From Promethearchaeota archaeon (GTDB lineage Archaea; Asgardarchaeota; Lokiarchaeia; Sigynarchaeales; SOKP01), in assembly GCA_014730295.1 (NCBI GenBank), contig WJIN01000439.1, positions 1 to 5,558 on the forward strand: a stretch of DNA of 5,558 nucleotides, given 5' to 3'. Under the pieces are notes generated by a model, which made no database searches, was not told where the DNA came from, and was given only the letters and a program-made list of their open reading frames with translations. Positions within the stretch are counted from its first letter, which is position 1. Each line of letters begins with the position of its first letter. This document shows positions 4,345 to 5,558 of the stretch, one piece after another. The position numbers were made by a program, and so were the translations under genes.

Positions 4345-5558
4345 TTAGCGATTTTCAACTTCCCAGATATCATTTCCCCAATACTCAGCGGGAAATCTAA
4401 AATCATCTTCATGACTTTCATTAAGACTTTTCGTAGAAAAGAAGATAATTGAAGTAGAATCTTCTAAGGGTCGGAATCCATTAGCATAACCAGGTGGAAT
4501 GAATAAGATATTAGGACTTTTTTCACTTAAAACATACCTTTTAGGTTCCAAATCTTTTGAAGGGCGGTCAAAATTATCTAATTTTACAGCAGCAACAATC
4601 GCAGAACCTTCAGAAACGAATACATATTTACCCTCATCTTTATGTGCATGCCATGCTCGTATGGTTTGAGTTGAGAAATTTTGAATTTGATAAAACCGTT
4701 TGACTCCATAGAAATTAAACTCGTTCACAAATGAGACTTTTCCTCGATCATCAACCGCAAGATCTCCCTTGATAACTTCAATTTTCTTGTCTTTCAAACT
4801 TTTTGAAATCTTCAGATTCTCTGCTAACTTTAAATTCGAATATATGGATTTCTCAACATTGAATATAGATGGAGAATGCTTGAGTTCTTCTATTGCGTCT
4901 TCTATGGTATATTTAAATTCAAATCCAGTTGATTTAAATTTTGAATTATCAACAATATAACTTCTTTTATCTACAATATTCTCGTTAATCTCGATTTTGC
5001 AATTAGTTAATTGCTTGATAATTTCGCTTAAATCTTTTATATTCAAATTTTCACTACGAAGATTATAAACTCCACGTAAATCATTGTTAATTACATGCTC
5101 AATCGCATTAGCGATATCTTGAATGTGTAGAAACGGACGTTCTTGATCTCCACCAAATACCGTCAAATTTTTATCAGTCAACGCTTTTGCGATAAAAGAA
5201 TTCACAACAAGGTCATATCTCATGCGTGGACTAAGACCATACACAGTTCCAAATCTAAGAATACAGCTATTATCCTTACATAAATTTTTAACTAATCGTT
5301 CTTGGGTATATTTTGTTTGCCCGTAAAAATCAATGGGAAAACTATCATCTTTTTCTGAGACGAGCTTATTTGGCTCACTTCCATAAATGCTACATGTGCT
5401 AGAATGAATTAAGAATTTATCTAATTTATTACATATTTCCGCTATATTTCGTGTTCCCATGCAGTTAATTTCTATGGTTAGATCTGTATCAACCAAACAT
5501 GCGGGATCTCCCACAATACCCGCTAAATGAACAATTATATCAAAATCATTAATCATAT
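4345..5558 (-). CDS. Fusion of NAD-dependent epimerase/dehydratase (SDR) and RmlC-like cupin domains (5' end outside window)
   Basis: Two-domain nucleotide-sugar enzyme, incomplete at its N-terminus. Numbering starts at the Met codon 5554-5556, but that residue cannot be the true start: the Rossmann GxxGxxG, normally some 55-65 residues upstream, is missing and the frame remains open to the window edge. Domain 1 (about 1-225) is an extended SDR: VHLAGIVGDPAC (9-20), HSSTCSIYG (51-59), catalytic Tyr78xxxLys82, LRFGTVYG (100-107), PFLHIQDIA (141-149). The STCS motif lacks the Asp-Glu of 4,6-dehydratases, so a 4-epimerase or reductase role is likelier. Domain 2 (about 258-403, bases 4345-4785) matches RmlC/dTDP_sugar_isom: DDRG (269-272), IRAWHAHKDEGK (299-310), FIPPGYANGF (352-361). 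His303 and Lys310 align with RmlC active-site His and Lys; the HGF histidine is Asn359 and the aligned tyrosines are Phe372, Ser377 and Leu378. The reductase gene follows 21 bases downstream, suggesting consecutive steps. CapF/WbjC has a similar SDR-cupin order, but its cupin differs. Confidence 0.85.
   Translation of the reverse strand, partial: MINDFDIIVHLAGIVGDPACLVDTDLTIEINCMGTRNIAEICNKLDKFLIHSSTCSIYGSEPNKLVSEKDDSFPIDFYGQTKYTQERLVKNLCKDNSCILRFGTVYGLSPRMRYDLVVNSFIAKALTDKNLTVFGGDQERPFLHIQDIANAIEHVINNDLRGVYNLRSENLNIKDLSEIIKQLTNCKIEINENIVDKRSYIVDNSKFKSTGFEFKYTIEDAIEELKHSPSIFNVEKSIYSNLKLAENLKISKSLKDKKIEVIKGDLAVDDRGKVSFVNEFNFYGVKRFYQIQNFSTQTIRAWHAHKDEGKYVFVSEGSAIVAAVKLDNFDRPSKDLEPKRYVLSEKSPNILFIPPGYANGFRPLEDSTSIIFFSTKSLNESHEDDFRFPAEYWGNDIWEVENR

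Noticed and set aside
4769..4960. 63-residue plus-strand open frame
   Set aside because: Antisense to the linker region of the SDR-cupin gene, with no motif or start signal.
5554..5556. ATG as the true start of the SDR-cupin gene
   Set aside because: The protein would lack the Rossmann GxxGxxG and first strands of the SDR fold, and the frame is still open at the window edge; the gene is simply cut off.
1..5558. CRISPR array, tRNA, rRNA, insertion sequence or attachment site
   Set aside because: No regularly spaced repeats, cloverleaf-like sequence, transposase-like protein or terminal inverted repeats flanking a gene were seen; the window is filled by glycan-biosynthesis genes.

Overview
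This is an AT-rich window (roughly two thirds A+T by eye) from a cell-surface polysaccharide or glycoprotein-glycan locus. It most likely comes from an archaeon. The main reason is the start of the 2-epimerase gene: a perfect TTTATATA box is centred about 24 bases before the ATG and there is no Shine-Dalgarno sequence, which is the usual look of an archaeal leaderless promoter. The other starts have no strong ribosome-binding sites either, and arginine is mostly AGA. I cannot name the species; a low-GC archaeon fits, and a low-GC bacterium is not strictly excluded.

Layout. Bases 1-69 (+) hold the probable last 22 codons of a gene entering from the left. It converges on a GT4-family glycosyltransferase (91-1263, -). 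A 228-base divergent intergenic region (1264-1491) follows, carrying an archaeal-type promoter and short repeats. It leads into a rightward pair: a non-hydrolysing UDP-GlcNAc 2-epimerase (wecB-like, 1492-2565) and a class I SAM-dependent methyltransferase (2595-3377). These converge, across only 43 bases with a hairpin, on a leftward pair: an RmlD-like sugar-nucleotide reductase (3421-4323) and a two-domain protein (4345 to beyond 5558). That protein has an NAD(P)-dependent epimerase/dehydratase (SDR) domain followed by an RmlC-like cupin domain, and its N-terminus lies outside the window.

How they could work together. A 2-epimerase, an RmlC-like cupin and an RmlD-like 4-keto reductase are the activities used to convert a nucleotide-linked 4-keto-6-deoxy sugar into an L-configured deoxy or amino-deoxy sugar (compare dTDP-L-rhamnose, UDP-L-FucNAc and UDP-L-QuiNAc routes). 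The 4,6-dehydratase that would start such a route is not in the window. The glycosyltransferase would transfer a sugar and the methyltransferase could decorate the glycan or a precursor. The exact sugar is inference.

The most interesting item is the SDR-cupin fusion, whose cupin keeps the RmlC His/Lys pair but lacks the aligned tyrosines and the second histidine. There are no RNA genes, CRISPR arrays or mobile elements that I can support.
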